64,000 bases of DNA from Bacteroidaceae bacterium. GTDB lineage: Bacteria > Bacteroidota > Bacteroidia > Bacteroidales > Bacteroidaceae. Positions 33,144-42,431 of this stretch are shown here, in pieces (the first letter of the stretch is position 1; each line of letters starts with the position of its first letter). Under the pieces are notes generated by a model. It did not search any database. It was not told the origin of the DNA and saw nothing but the letters and a program-made list of their open reading frames with translations. Location of the stretch: the NCBI GenBank assembly GCA_017645305.1, contig JAGCPD010000074.1:1-64000 (forward strand). Direction: 5' to 3'. The translations under genes were made by a program, and so were the position numbers.

Positions 33144-33532
33144 GCGAATCGCCCTAAGTACCTATATATATAACCCGCAAAAATGTGTCCGCAGTGCCGA
33201 TAAACAAGCATTGCGGACTTGCTTTTGAAAAAGTAAGCCCCCCAAAACAGTGAGGCGCCCCGACGGATGAATCAAGGTGCCTCAAGCAAGAACATTTGGG
33301 TAATGTTCTAATTGAATGGCAACCTTAGATTCAAAAATAAAAAAGATGCACCAATGTTTTATCAAGAATAACCTGGTGAGATTTCACTTTGGGGTAAAAA
33401 TAATGGTTTGTGATAAAAAAAAGTGAAAATGTTGCAAAAATTCTGGGTTTATTAATCTTGTTTTATAGAAAATGCCTAAATTTGTAAACTGAACTTAATA
33501 AAACTACATGATTCTTATTAAATATAATTTAT
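33144..33532. other. intergenic region with hairpin repeat
   Basis: No gene is seen in these 389 bp. At 33251-33284 lies an inverted repeat (TGAGGCGCC...GGTGCCTCA) that is a near copy of the terminator-like hairpin at 34897-34930. Together with the preceding AAAACAG the shared direct repeat is about 40 bp, so the ATPase gene is bracketed by the two copies. A promoter box follows at 33477-33484. Confidence 0.6.
33477..33484 (+). promoter_or_regulatory. -7 box of the ATPase gene
   Basis: TAAATTTG fits TAnnTTTG, with TTG at 33458-33460. The start codon lies 49 bp downstream at 33533. Confidence 0.5.
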
Positions 33533-34786
33533 ATGAGTATCAGTAAAGATGTCATCAAACAGTGCCTGATTAGTAAGCAGCGCGAGGTGGATGAGGCGGT
33601 GATTGTGCCCCGTCCCATAGACTTTGAAGAGAACGGCAACTATGTGATAGTTGGCGTGAGACATGCGGGTAAATCGTACCTGCTATATCAGCGTGTTCGT
33701 CAACTTCAGGCTGCAGGAAAAGGATGGGATGAGATTCTGTTTGTCGATTTTGAGGATGAACGTCTGGCGGAATTTCAGACGCAGGACTTCAACAGTCTTT
33801 TGGAGGCTCATCTGGAACTGTATGGCAAGAAACCCGTGGTATTTCTGGATGAGGTGCAGAACATTCCTCACTGGGATAAGTTTGTGCGGAGGTTGACTGA
33901 TGCGAAATATAGGGTCTATGTGACGGGCAGCAATGCGAAAATGCTGAGCAAGGAGGTGGCAACTACGCTGGGTGGACGGTTCTTTATCTATGATGTGTAC
34001 CCATATTCATTCAAAGAGTATCTGGCAGCGCAGCAGGTAGAGCTGAAAGAGCATTGGGAGTATGACACGATTCAGAGAAGCGAGGTAAAGCGACATCTGA
34101 ACGAATACTTCTATTACGGTGGTCTGCCGGAGATCCTTTCGTTTAAGAATAAGCGAGCCATGCTGTCGAGCTTGTATCAGAAAATCTATCTGGGTGACAT
34201 CTGTGCACGAAACAACATTAAGAACGACAGGGTGTTGAACATCCTAATCAAGAAGATGGCGGAGAGCGTGAAGCAGCCGTTGTCGTATAACAGGCTAAAG
34301 AACGTGATAGTGGCAACAGGATCACCCATCAGTGTGCCTACTACGATAGACTATGTGGATTATGCCGCTGACAGTTGGCTGATACTGCCCATGGAGAACG
34401 AGGTAGGAAAATTGACAGAGAAGGAGACACAGAAGAAGTACTACTTTATCGACAACGGCTTGCTGAACCTGTTCTTGATGAATTCAGAGACTTCGCTACT
34501 GGAGAACATGGTGGCGGTGGAACTGTGTAGGCGGTTTGGCAAAAAGAATGTGTTTTTCCTGAACGCGGAGAAGGAGATAGACTTCATTGTACCTGACGAG
34601 AAGCTGGCCATTCAGGTATCGTATAGCATCAAGGAGGAGACCGCTTACAATAGGGAGGTGCCGCCACTGGTGAAGTATGCCAAGGCGCATAAGGACTGGA
34701 AGTGCCTGCTGATTACTTATGATGAAGAGGGTACGGAAGATGGAATACCCGTGGTGCCAGTGTGGAAGTGGCTGATGGAAGGGTGA
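33533..34786 (+). CDS. AAA ATPase with DUF4143
   Basis: The 417-aa protein has an AAA_14-type ATPase domain (Walker A GVRHAGKSY at 41-49, Walker B VVFLDEVQ near 104, sensor YVTGSNAKML) and a C-terminal DUF4143 domain with a nuclease-like EKEIDFIVP segment (near 350). The family is widespread in Bacteroidetes with many paralogues. Its role is unclear and may involve defence or stress. It is monocistronic, with its own promoter and flanking hairpin repeats. High copy number and flanking repeats suggest gain or duplication. Confidence 0.88.
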   Translation: MSISKDVIKQCLISKQREVDEAVIVPRPIDFEENGNYVIVGVRHAGKSYLLYQRVRQLQAAGKGWDEILFVDFEDERLAEFQTQDFNSLLEAHLELYGKKPVVFLDEVQNIPHWDKFVRRLTDAKYRVYVTGSNAKMLSKEVATTLGGRFFIYDVYPYSFKEYLAAQQVELKEHWEYDTIQRSEVKRHLNEYFYYGGLPEILSFKNKRAMLSSLYQKIYLGDICARNNIKNDRVLNILIKKMAESVKQPLSYNRLKNVIVATGSPISVPTTIDYVDYAADSWLILPMENEVGKLTEKETQKKYYFIDNGLLNLFLMNSETSLLENMVAVELCRRFGKKNVFFLNAEKEIDFIVPDEKLAIQVSYSIKEETAYNREVPPLVKYAKAHKDWKCLLITYDEEGTEDGIPVVPVWKWLMEG

Positions 34787-34887
34787 CCAGTTGGAACGCG
34801 AGGGCGACCCAGCACGGTGGTTTGCCTTTGTCACTGAAGGATGTCTCAAATATGGATCATATAGCTTGCACATCATTCAGTTTTTTC

Positions 34888-34930
34888 AAAAAACAGTGAG
34901 GCACCCCGACAGATGAATCGAGGTGCCTCA
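34888..34930 (-). terminator. terminator of the dockerin/LRR operon
   Basis: Arms 34897-34909 and 34918-34930 (TGAGGCACC...GGTGCCTCA) form a 13-bp stem with one mismatch. On the minus strand it is followed by CTGTTTTTT. It closes the operon whose last gene is the 51-aa ORF ending at 34951. A related hairpin stands at 33251-33284. Confidence 0.75.
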
Positions 34931-34950
34931 GCAGGAAAAAAGGGTGATAG

Positions 34951-35106
34951 TTAATTCTCTTCTTCCCAGATTAGCCACTGATTATTTTCTTTGCTCAGAA
35001 CCTCTGAGTCATCTGCTTCAGCACCTTCTATAATAGAAACCGCTATTATTTCTACGCATTCTGCTTCAAGAATCTCAATGATTGGTTTGATATAATATTT
35101 TTTCAT
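34951..35106 (-). CDS. small acidic peptide, 51 aa (MKK-Y-I-P type)
   Basis: A 51-codon ATG frame begins 26 bp after the stop of the cohesin-like gene and ends just before a terminator. It starts MKKYYIKPIIEI, then has a short hydrophobic segment (CVEIIAVSII) and an acidic tail with two Trp (SKENNQWLIWEEEN). No signal peptide is evident. The same plan (MKK-Y-I-P start, hydrophobic centre, acidic Trp-containing end) occurs in the 57-aa gene at 42432-42605, also last in an operon with a cohesin-like protein. I know no function; a precursor or secreted peptide is possible. Confidence 0.65.
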   Translation of the reverse strand: MKKYYIKPIIEILEAECVEIIAVSIIEGAEADDSEVLSKENNQWLIWEEEN

Positions 35107-35132
35107 TGTTAAATCTAAATAAAAGTTAAGAA

Positions 35133-36386
35133 TTAGAAGAGGAATTTCTTTCTGTTCTTGATATATATCCCTTTTATGGGCTTCGTTATCTGTTGGCCTA
35201 CCAGATTGTAAATAGGAGTTTTTTCTCCCTCGGAGAAAGTTGAAGGGAGGCTGATTCCTGTTGCATTCTCATCACAAAATGTGTACATCTTAACGTCTGA
35301 ATCAGACACATTCAAGTATGCACGGAAAGCACCTATTGTTGGTTGTACACCTTCCACATGATAAAAGCCTGTTACACCATTCTGATTTTGCAGTACGTAT
35401 GAACCTTCCGTTGCAGGAGTTGTTTTGTAGGTTCCGCATAGCAGGCCATTGCTAAGTTCTGCCTCGTTGGTAGCTGCTATAGCAGCATCCGATGACGTAA
35501 GTACGAGCTGACCTTTACCTTCTATCAAAACGGGCCTGTTGGCACTGATAGAGGTAGTACTTTCAAGATTTATGGTTGTGCCAGTAACAGAAACAGCATT
35601 TGATGCTGTGAAGCCTTCTGGTACAGCAGCTTCAAAAGGAATTGTCACCGTCCTGTAGGTACTAACGTTTGTAACGAATGATGCCTGCATAGTGGTAAAG
35701 GCTGTATTTGCACAGAAGTCAGCACCATCTGTCAGAACCAGATTATTGCAGACCCCGTTAATGATGACATTCTTATCGGGTAGTTCCGATGCAACGAAAG
35801 AAGGTATCTCATCATTGCCCAAGTCTAAAAGTGCATTTGCTGGTATATTACCTTCCGCATCAGTAATAGTCACGAAAGAAACAGATGACGCAGGTTCCAC
35901 ACCGTTGTGGCTGTCTATAGCAAGTACAGTTCCTGTCACCCTGATAGGATAGATGCCTGGCTTCATATCAGCAGCGGTCTGATAGTAGAATGAAAGTATT
36001 TCGCCCTCTGTCCCGCCTATTGTCTCCAATGACGTGTTGTATATTTTTACATAATATTGGCCGGGAGTTGGATTGGTGATATCGTAATCATGATTTGGGA
36101 AAAATACTCCTTTCTTGAACATTCCAGGAAATCGATCAGCATTCATGTCAAAGGGATAATCCATATCCAAAGCCATTCCTTCCGGAAGAAAGAGCCGGAA
36201 TTCAAGCGCTGTGTACGCGTTAGTGTTAACCATTTCCATTGAGAATGTTTCCTCATCATCAATGCTGATGCCTGCTGTTGTTGTAAAGGGCTTAACTTGA
36301 ACTACATCTTCTGCCCGCATGTTTCCTGTAAAACCTAACATTGTAAGCAAAAGAATAATGTTTCTACATTTAATCATTTTCTTCAT
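35133..36386 (-). CDS. cohesin-like secreted protein with secretion tail
   Basis: The protein (417 aa from the ATG at 36384-36386; a second ATG three codons on is equally possible) has a signal peptide (IILLLTMLGFTGNMRA), a cohesin-like/CBM-superfamily beta sandwich (about 25-185: ALEFRLFLPEGMAL, GEILSFYYQTAADM), an unassigned beta domain, and the tail IYNLVGQQITKPIKGIYIKN. It overlaps the upstream dockerin gene by 17 bp. It is a paralogue, by layout and weak similarity, of the protein at 42607-43794. The likely location is the cell surface, and binding a dockerin partner is inferred only. Confidence 0.7.
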   Translation of the reverse strand: MKKMIKCRNIILLLTMLGFTGNMRAEDVVQVKPFTTTAGISIDDEETFSMEMVNTNAYTALEFRLFLPEGMALDMDYPFDMNADRFPGMFKKGVFFPNHDYDITNPTPGQYYVKIYNTSLETIGGTEGEILSFYYQTAADMKPGIYPIRVTGTVLAIDSHNGVEPASSVSFVTITDAEGNIPANALLDLGNDEIPSFVASELPDKNVIINGVCNNLVLTDGADFCANTAFTTMQASFVTNVSTYRTVTIPFEAAVPEGFTASNAVSVTGTTINLESTTSISANRPVLIEGKGQLVLTSSDAAIAATNEAELSNGLLCGTYKTTPATEGSYVLQNQNGVTGFYHVEGVQPTIGAFRAYLNVSDSDVKMYTFCDENATGISLPSTFSEGEKTPIYNLVGQQITKPIKGIYIKNRKKFLF

Positions 36387-37893
36387 TTTTTGTATCATTA
36401 TTGTTCATTATTTCTATAATTCCTACCACATCCATTATATTAATATTCTCGTCACCGTTAGTATTTGTCACTTCTGGTATCAAATCTTCATCTTCCGATC
36501 CGTTCATAAGACTTACGGCACCCACTACGTCCATGATATTTATTTTATCATCTCCATTGGCATCACCAAGTTTATAGACACCTATGCGACCATTACGGGT
36601 ATGAGCGGTAACAGCCGTATCATCTGCCATCGTCATGGATATCTGGTTTATTTTTATCTGATGCTTGTCGCCAGTAGGCATATCCTCAGGAATCTTCACA
36701 TTAAAGGTCAATAGTGCCTGAGTGGCAGGAGTGGTTTCACCTCCTATCAATGTAAAGTCCCACAGGCGTGCGCCCTCTTCTATGACGGAGATTGTATCCA
36801 TAGCCTCGGAAATAGTAACATTGTACCCCACAGCATTAGTGCTTAGCACATAGTCTGTTGGATCAATCTCCATTCCTACGGGGAAGGTCAGGCGGATATT
36901 CATATCCTTCACAACTTCCGTATTCACAAGGTTGATGCTGTATTTTACTATATCGCCAGGTATTCCGTTCACAGTCATCAGATAGTATGAATACTGTGAG
37001 AGAGCAGGCATGGCAGGTTCATTTGGCGAACTTGGATTGAATACGAACTTTGCATAGAAGTTCAGGTTCTCTTTGCCAATGGTGTAACTGAATGAACTCA
37101 GATTAGTATATAGCTCGCCATTCAGGTACCATCCCACAAATTCATAGCCATCGTTGGCGTATGCATACAGTGTGTTGGAGGTTCCTTCCAGATATCGTCC
37201 TGTATTGCCACTATAATAACCTCCATCTGAACATGTAGCTGTAACATTGTGTTTCAGAACAGGATCTGTTGGCTCTGCTGGTGAATCTGGATTGAAGACG
37301 CAATTGGCCGTCAGCGTGTCACCGTCAACAGGCATCGTATAGCTAAACGAAGCACTTGTAGAAACGGTTTCGCCCTTGAGGTTCGTCCAACAAAGAAAAC
37401 TATACCCACTTTCCACAGATGCATACACAGAAATATTTTTACCTGCCAGATACCTACCGGCACCACTCACGGAGCATCCTTGTGTGGATTTCAACCCAAG
37501 GCGGTAGTACAACGTAGTACTGGGTTCGCTCGGTTCACTTGGACTTCCTGGCGTAAAAGTATAGTTGGCTATCAGCGTATCGGTGTTTTCTGTATTCAGA
37601 AATCCAAACGATGAAGAGCTGCTTAGCACATTACCTTTTGTGTCTGTCCAGTTCCGAAAGGAATAGTTGGAATTAACATACGCATAAACTTTCACCGTGT
37701 TGCCCACAACATACCTTCCTTCTCCCGATACACTTCCGGCATCGCTAATATTTTTCAGTAACACTATCCTTGAATATATGGTAGGTGCCCCAGGTTCATC
37801 CGGCGAAGGCGGATTAAAGTCGCCTTGCGCTTGGGCAGTGACGTGTCCCGTAAGATACGCCACTGCTATAAATAGAAATCTTATCCTTTCCAT
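36370..37893 (-). CDS. InlB-type repeat protein with cohesin-like domain and dockerin
   Basis: The 507-aa secreted protein (signal 1-22) has three InlB/Flg_new-like repeats of about 90 residues (VSGEGRYVVGNTVKVYAYVN, FRNWTDTKGN) separated by proline-rich NPPSPDEP linkers. A cohesin-like domain follows (about 310-440), then a type I dockerin with two calcium loops (GDANGDDKINIMDVV and NGDENINIMDVV). Having a dockerin and a cohesin-like domain in one chain suggests assembly into a surface complex. It starts 15 bp after the LRR gene stop and is followed by the overlapping cohesin-like gene. Confidence 0.8.
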   Translation of the reverse strand: MERIRFLFIAVAYLTGHVTAQAQGDFNPPSPDEPGAPTIYSRIVLLKNISDAGSVSGEGRYVVGNTVKVYAYVNSNYSFRNWTDTKGNVLSSSSSFGFLNTENTDTLIANYTFTPGSPSEPSEPSTTLYYRLGLKSTQGCSVSGAGRYLAGKNISVYASVESGYSFLCWTNLKGETVSTSASFSYTMPVDGDTLTANCVFNPDSPAEPTDPVLKHNVTATCSDGGYYSGNTGRYLEGTSNTLYAYANDGYEFVGWYLNGELYTNLSSFSYTIGKENLNFYAKFVFNPSSPNEPAMPALSQYSYYLMTVNGIPGDIVKYSINLVNTEVVKDMNIRLTFPVGMEIDPTDYVLSTNAVGYNVTISEAMDTISVIEEGARLWDFTLIGGETTPATQALLTFNVKIPEDMPTGDKHQIKINQISMTMADDTAVTAHTRNGRIGVYKLGDANGDDKINIMDVVGAVSLMNGSEDEDLIPEVTNTNGDENINIMDVVGIIEIMNNNDTKNEEND

Positions 37894-37908
37894 ATATTAA
37901 CATTATTA

Positions 37909-40900
37909 TTAATGTACAACAACTTTATTGACCTTTTTACCTTGACGGACAATGTAGATGCCATTCTTTGACTGAGCATTTACTTTGCGACCGCTAAGGT
38001 CATAGACAGAATGTTCAATATTCAATGGTGAATGTTCAATGGTTTCAATGGCCGTTGCGTCGTTTGAAACAAAGCTCAGGGCGAAACGCTTGTTGTCTGT
38101 GCCTGCCTTGGCAGAGAAACTGTATGCATCGTTTGTGATTTCTGTCGTTTTGCCCGTAACGTTGTCTGTTATAAACACATGTTCTGCATCACAACGGGTT
38201 ACTGATATAGTATAGTCACCAGTTTGACCGGCATAGAAACCAAGATTTACCGAACCTTCTGCAATAGGACGTTCGTTAATGGCATACATTGTACCCATAT
38301 CATCCAGCGTGTAAATCTGTGGTACCATGTTGTCCATACTCATAAATTTGCTGGCATCACACGTAGTTTCATACGTCAAGCTTGCTTTGTCGTTCAGCAC
38401 CACGCGGGTATGGTCTGTCATTTCATCATTGCTGACGCTGAGGTTAATAATCTGACGATTAGTTGCCTCAGGAGCCCATGCCTTCACTGCATTCTGACTT
38501 TCAATCTCTGCTGTCAACTGACGACCCTGCAGAGGGAAACTGATAGTGTTATATTCCTCGTTCGGGCATTGTACAAAGAATGCTTCATTTGGTCGGATGG
38601 CATAATCATCGTCTGTCAGCGAGTAAGCTGTGTAGGTTTTATTGTTGGGATTCCAGACGGTGATAGGGCCTGTGAAGTTCAGGCAGTGGTTGTTGTAGTA
38701 GCACTGGTAGGGATTACCCACAAGGTTCCAACCTTTATTGCCAGCTGTCACACTGGGGTTTATGTCAAGTGTCTTGCTAAATTCTGTGACACCTATCGTA
38801 TTAACATATTTATTTTCATTATCTACACCAGGGAAGTAACTCCAAACATCTATATTTGTCTGGAGGATAAAGCCCGTTCCTGCTGGAATAACATCAGATG
38901 AAGTATAGTTCTTCCAGTTGCCACTATTACCGTTCGTGGCACGACCAGCGCCATCATAATAACGGATAGCATATTGTGCGTCGTAATTATTATAGATGTT
39001 GGAGATTTTTAGGTCGAAGGGCAGTGAAATGAAATACCATTTCTTCGCAGCAGAATGGTAACGCACAATGTTATCTCCATAACCTACCAGTTGGGGGCAA
39101 TTACTGAGTATTTGAGAGTAACGATTGTTCGGATAATCACAAGCTACACTGATGTCTTGGAACTTCTGTTCCTTATCTCCATTTACTTTCAAGTAGGTAT
39201 TATATTCCATCCAGATACTTGGCTGTCCACCAAAGCGTTCGTGGCTAAGTGTCAAGTTGTCACGAAGTATAATGTTTTCTATACTACTGTAGTCAAAAGG
39301 CTCAATTGCTTTGGCATTATACCAATAGTTATCTAATTTATAGGTATTCACAAGATGAGAAGGTACAGAAATGGTCAGTGAACCTATACCCAGGTTGGCT
39401 TCGCTTATATTAACTTTCGTAGGTGATTTAAGTACAACTTTTGACAGATTTGGACAATCACGTAATAGGGTATAAAAATTAAGTGAATTTACCTCTGTAG
39501 GGAATTCTGCATAGGTCAGTTTTTGTAAATCACGGAAAGGTGACCAGGAATCATTTATAGAAGAATATGTTTGGTGCAAAATAAGAGAGTCAATGCCAGT
39601 ATTTTGAAAAGCTTCTCTAGAAATTTCAAGGTATTTGTCAGGGAAACGGAAATTGAGCGTTGAGCAATCTCTAAAAGCACTATTGTATATAGAGGTTAAA
39701 GTGTTTGGAAATGTAATTTTTTGTGGCTTTAAGCTATAGCATGCATCAAAAGCAAAACCTCCTATTGTATTTATCTGTTCCGAAAGAGTCAGTTCTTCTA
39801 AAAGATAGCAATTGTTGAATGCATTTCCCGGGACATTCTTTACATTTGCAAGATTAGCTTTTTTTGCCCGACTTGCAGAAAATGCATACCGCCCAATGGT
39901 TGCTACTGATACAGGTATCTCTATATCAGCCAGAGATTTGCGGAAGGCACTTTCACCTATGTACGTTAGTGTTGGTGGTAGTATGATACGATACAAATCA
40001 TCCGCAAAAGAAGCACGACGTTCGTATGTATAGTTTCCTTCCTTATAGTATTCCCATGTAAAGTTATCAGGTATATCCGTAATCTCAGCTTCACCTAAAT
40101 CCAAGATAAATAGGTCTTGCATCATTTTAATTTTTTCCCAATCTTCAGAGTTCATCTTTCCTTTAATCTTTAGATTCCGCACGTCTTTGATATTGTCAAC
40201 ATTGTATAGAATCTCTGAACCCAGACTTCCTGGTTCAAGCAGATTTACGGATATTTCGGGCGTTGATATTACACCAACCGTTCCAAACTGTAAATCGTAA
40301 GAAGCGGTTGCAGTGAATTTCCAAACTATTTCATGCTTGCCGACAGAAAGAAAATCACGATATCCACCATTATATGTGTCTAATAATTGGTTTTTATCTA
40401 ACGTTCTAACAAGTACGCCATCTATATAGGTCTGAGAACTATATTTGGCAGAACTATCAACATTAAATAAATTATAGAGAATTGTAGATGTCTTGCTAAC
40501 ATTAACAAATCCTTTTAATTCCATAGTGTTTCCTGCACCTGCGTTTTTTCGGATTGTACCCGAAAATTCACGCCAGCCATCGCCAACAAAGAAAATAGGG
40601 CTGTCATGCAACGAATGTTTTGATATTGCATTTGACAATGTCACTCCATTGTTTATTTGCTCTATAGCAGCATTTAGCTCTTCCGTCGTACTGTTTTCGT
40701 TATTACAAATTGCGTCAAATTCATCAAAAGCAAAATCGTAGATAGAATTCTGTTCCATTGTCAAATAAAGAAGCCCACGAGACATTTCTTTCTCCACGAG
40801 TTCAGCATCAACAAATTGCCATACGATATTGCCATCGGTCATGTTGGGTTTGATACGTTTATCATTTGCACCGTCATAGCCAATATATTCATTAGCATTG

Positions 40901-41298
40901 TATGTGGCGTTCTTTTGAACCTTTTGAATAACATAGCCATTTTCAACAGAATCAACGGCTGTTATCGAGAAGCAATCATACCATGAATTCCCGCTCGTTT
41001 CGGTTCTTGTTGTTGTGCTTTCGGCAAAAAACAAACGTGAATCGCGGGCATAAATAATTTGTAAGCCAGCGCTCACTTGATGGATGGTCACTTTTTCGCC
41101 ATACATCATTGCCGTCGGGTTGTTATCTGACTTGTTAAGGAAGAGGCCAGATCCAACATTGTACAAGTAATATTCTTTGTCTAACTCAAAAGTCGCAGAT
41201 GGCTTCATATGAATAACTGGAGCCGTTCTCTCTGCCCACGCTGTGAGCGAACACACGCTTGCCACAAGGGCAAGGAGAATTGTTTTTAGTCTTTTCAT
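37909..41298 (-). CDS. large BspA-like LRR surface protein
   Basis: The 1129-aa precursor has a signal peptide (1-22), an N-terminal beta-rich domain (about 30-170), a helical spacer, a CBM-like domain (about 230-350), a BspA/LRR_5 block (about 370-660, IPVSVATIGRYAFSASRAKK), a beta-rich C-terminal part and the tail VYDLSGRKVNAQSKNGIYIV. This is an adhesin-like exported protein. It heads the complete part of the operon (LRR, dockerin, cohesin-like, small peptide). A decayed LRR gene and leader RNA C lie directly upstream, so that leader may now serve this gene. The C-terminus contains a simple-repeat-coded TIEHSPLNIEH insert. Confidence 0.85.
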   Translation of the reverse strand: MKRLKTILLALVASVCSLTAWAERTAPVIHMKPSATFELDKEYYLYNVGSGLFLNKSDNNPTAMMYGEKVTIHQVSAGLQIIYARDSRLFFAESTTTRTETSGNSWYDCFSITAVDSVENGYVIQKVQKNATYNANEYIGYDGANDKRIKPNMTDGNIVWQFVDAELVEKEMSRGLLYLTMEQNSIYDFAFDEFDAICNNENSTTEELNAAIEQINNGVTLSNAISKHSLHDSPIFFVGDGWREFSGTIRKNAGAGNTMELKGFVNVSKTSTILYNLFNVDSSAKYSSQTYIDGVLVRTLDKNQLLDTYNGGYRDFLSVGKHEIVWKFTATASYDLQFGTVGVISTPEISVNLLEPGSLGSEILYNVDNIKDVRNLKIKGKMNSEDWEKIKMMQDLFILDLGEAEITDIPDNFTWEYYKEGNYTYERRASFADDLYRIILPPTLTYIGESAFRKSLADIEIPVSVATIGRYAFSASRAKKANLANVKNVPGNAFNNCYLLEELTLSEQINTIGGFAFDACYSLKPQKITFPNTLTSIYNSAFRDCSTLNFRFPDKYLEISREAFQNTGIDSLILHQTYSSINDSWSPFRDLQKLTYAEFPTEVNSLNFYTLLRDCPNLSKVVLKSPTKVNISEANLGIGSLTISVPSHLVNTYKLDNYWYNAKAIEPFDYSSIENIILRDNLTLSHERFGGQPSIWMEYNTYLKVNGDKEQKFQDISVACDYPNNRYSQILSNCPQLVGYGDNIVRYHSAAKKWYFISLPFDLKISNIYNNYDAQYAIRYYDGAGRATNGNSGNWKNYTSSDVIPAGTGFILQTNIDVWSYFPGVDNENKYVNTIGVTEFSKTLDINPSVTAGNKGWNLVGNPYQCYYNNHCLNFTGPITVWNPNNKTYTAYSLTDDDYAIRPNEAFFVQCPNEEYNTISFPLQGRQLTAEIESQNAVKAWAPEATNRQIINLSVSNDEMTDHTRVVLNDKASLTYETTCDASKFMSMDNMVPQIYTLDDMGTMYAINERPIAEGSVNLGFYAGQTGDYTISVTRCDAEHVFITDNVTGKTTEITNDAYSFSAKAGTDNKRFALSFVSNDATAIETIEHSPLNIEHSVYDLSGRKVNAQSKNGIYIVRQGKKVNKVVVH

Positions 41299-41316
41299 TG
41301 TTGTTGATATTTAAGT

Positions 41317-41629
41317 TTAATGTATTTGCCATAATTCAGGTATGTAAGCAACTTTCTTGCCGTTAAAAATATAGATTCCTGGCTTTAACTGTTATTCCCA
41401 ACCCGGTGGCCGCTTAGATATCGCAGTGCGGTGAAGTACTCTGTACCCTTTAAGCTCTGGATTTCAATCCGCTCTTCCGATAGTATATCGTCAGGACCAT
41501 ACGACCAGCTGAGTATCCGGTTACGGAAGTTCTCATCGGGGAAAATCGTCTCGTTAATCCCCGCATCTGCCCAAGTTGTCGTGACAGAACAGAAACATGC
41601 TACAAAAAAATGGATGTAATCTTTTTCAT
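41317..41629 (-). pseudogene. decayed LRR protein gene
   Basis: An ATG at 41627-41629 begins a signal peptide (MKKITSIFF) that hits a stop after a run of T. One frameshift later the reading continues VACFCSVTTTWADAGINETI, then PDENFRNRILSW and IQSLKGTEYFTALRYL, the N-terminal module of Prevotella LRR proteins. After a second shift only the secretion tail remains (KPGIYIFNGKKVAY). The whole repeat region is missing. The gene sits just behind leader RNA C, which links that leader class again to LRR genes. Confidence 0.8.
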
Positions 41630-41704
41630 GTGTTTGATGTTTTTAATTATGTTGATGGTTATGTTCTCCCAATAACTATCAGACTATATCTTCAGGATTG
41701 CTTA

Positions 41705-41890
41705 CAGGTACAAATACAAGGAACCCCCGGGACACAAAAGAAGCGCTGGCTTGACTTTTCTCTTGTATCATGAGGTCCTAGGAATGTACCTGTAGTGCTA
41801 GATATAAGTCATGCCCGCGCTTTTCGCACGGGCATCGGCTGACTTACTCGAGAGCACTACTTCAATGAAATTTCCTAGGTTTCATGATAC
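41705..41890 (-). ncRNA. structured leader RNA (copy C, 5'-truncated)
   Basis: Helices read from the sequence: 41765-41773 with 41882-41890 (9 bp), 41777-41784 with 41872-41879 (8 bp), 41792-41799 with 41853-41860 (8 bp), 41805-41811 with 41840-41846 (7 bp), 41812-41820 with 41826-41834 (9 bp). AAGCGC (41741-41746) can pair with GCGCTT (41817-41822), the equivalent of the pseudoknot in the other copies. CAGGTACA (41705-41712) matches 41785-41792. The 43-nt 5' block of copies A and B is absent: the element begins at the stop codon of a truncated gene. Confidence 0.7.
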
Positions 41891-42316
41891 TCTGAATAAA
41901 TAGCTGATGCTTATTTTATCAATGATGGTTTTCAGGAAGGTGGGGTTGGTGAGTGTGCCTTTGACCGTTGTTGTGTTTGAGAGGCGAACTCCCTCGAAGC
42001 TCAGTCGCTTGGTGATGTCTGTCGGGATATTGATACTAAATCCGTTAACAATGTAAGTGATATTGTCACCATCTGCTCCTGCGCCGCGTATGGTCAGTGC
42101 TTTCGTGATGTCCACAGCCTGAAAGGTTCCGCTGGAGAGGTTGATGATGTCGCCGTTTTCCGCTGCGTTGTGTGCATCGCGTAGGGTATAGGCTCCGTAG
42201 AACATTATAAGTTCGTCACCATGGGTGAGAGTTGCCACCAAATTGCTTTGTGCATAACTCATGGTTGCTATTGTCAGGGCAACCAAAGAAAGAAATAACT
42301 TTTTCATTTTGTTCAT
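41882..42316 (-). pseudogene. truncated parallel beta-helix secreted protein
   Basis: The 144-codon frame has a signal peptide (MKKLFLSLVALTIATMSYAQ) and the start of a right-handed beta-helix/pectate-lyase-like protein (TLRDAHNAAENGDIINLSSG, KALTIRGAGADG). It then runs out of frame into leader RNA C (TTKG...SISYLFRVS) and stops inside its outer stem. Such proteins are normally several hundred residues long. The break coincides with the 5' border of the RNA element, so a deletion or recombination joined the two. Confidence 0.75.
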
Positions 42317-42381
42317 TTATTTATTGGTTAATACTAAAATGTCTCATTCATTATGGGAACCCCTTTGCCAAACTTTTGAGC

Positions 42382-42412
42382 AAAAGAAAAGGGACAGACA
42401 CAAATGCCTGCC
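42382..42412 (-). terminator. terminator of the second dockerin operon
   Basis: On the minus strand GGCAGGCA-TTTG-TGTCTGTCC is followed by CTTTTCTTTT. It lies 20 bp after the stop of the 57-aa ORF. A near copy stands at 47311-47343. Confidence 0.7.
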
Positions 42413-42431
42413 TCTAAATATCAATGAGTCA

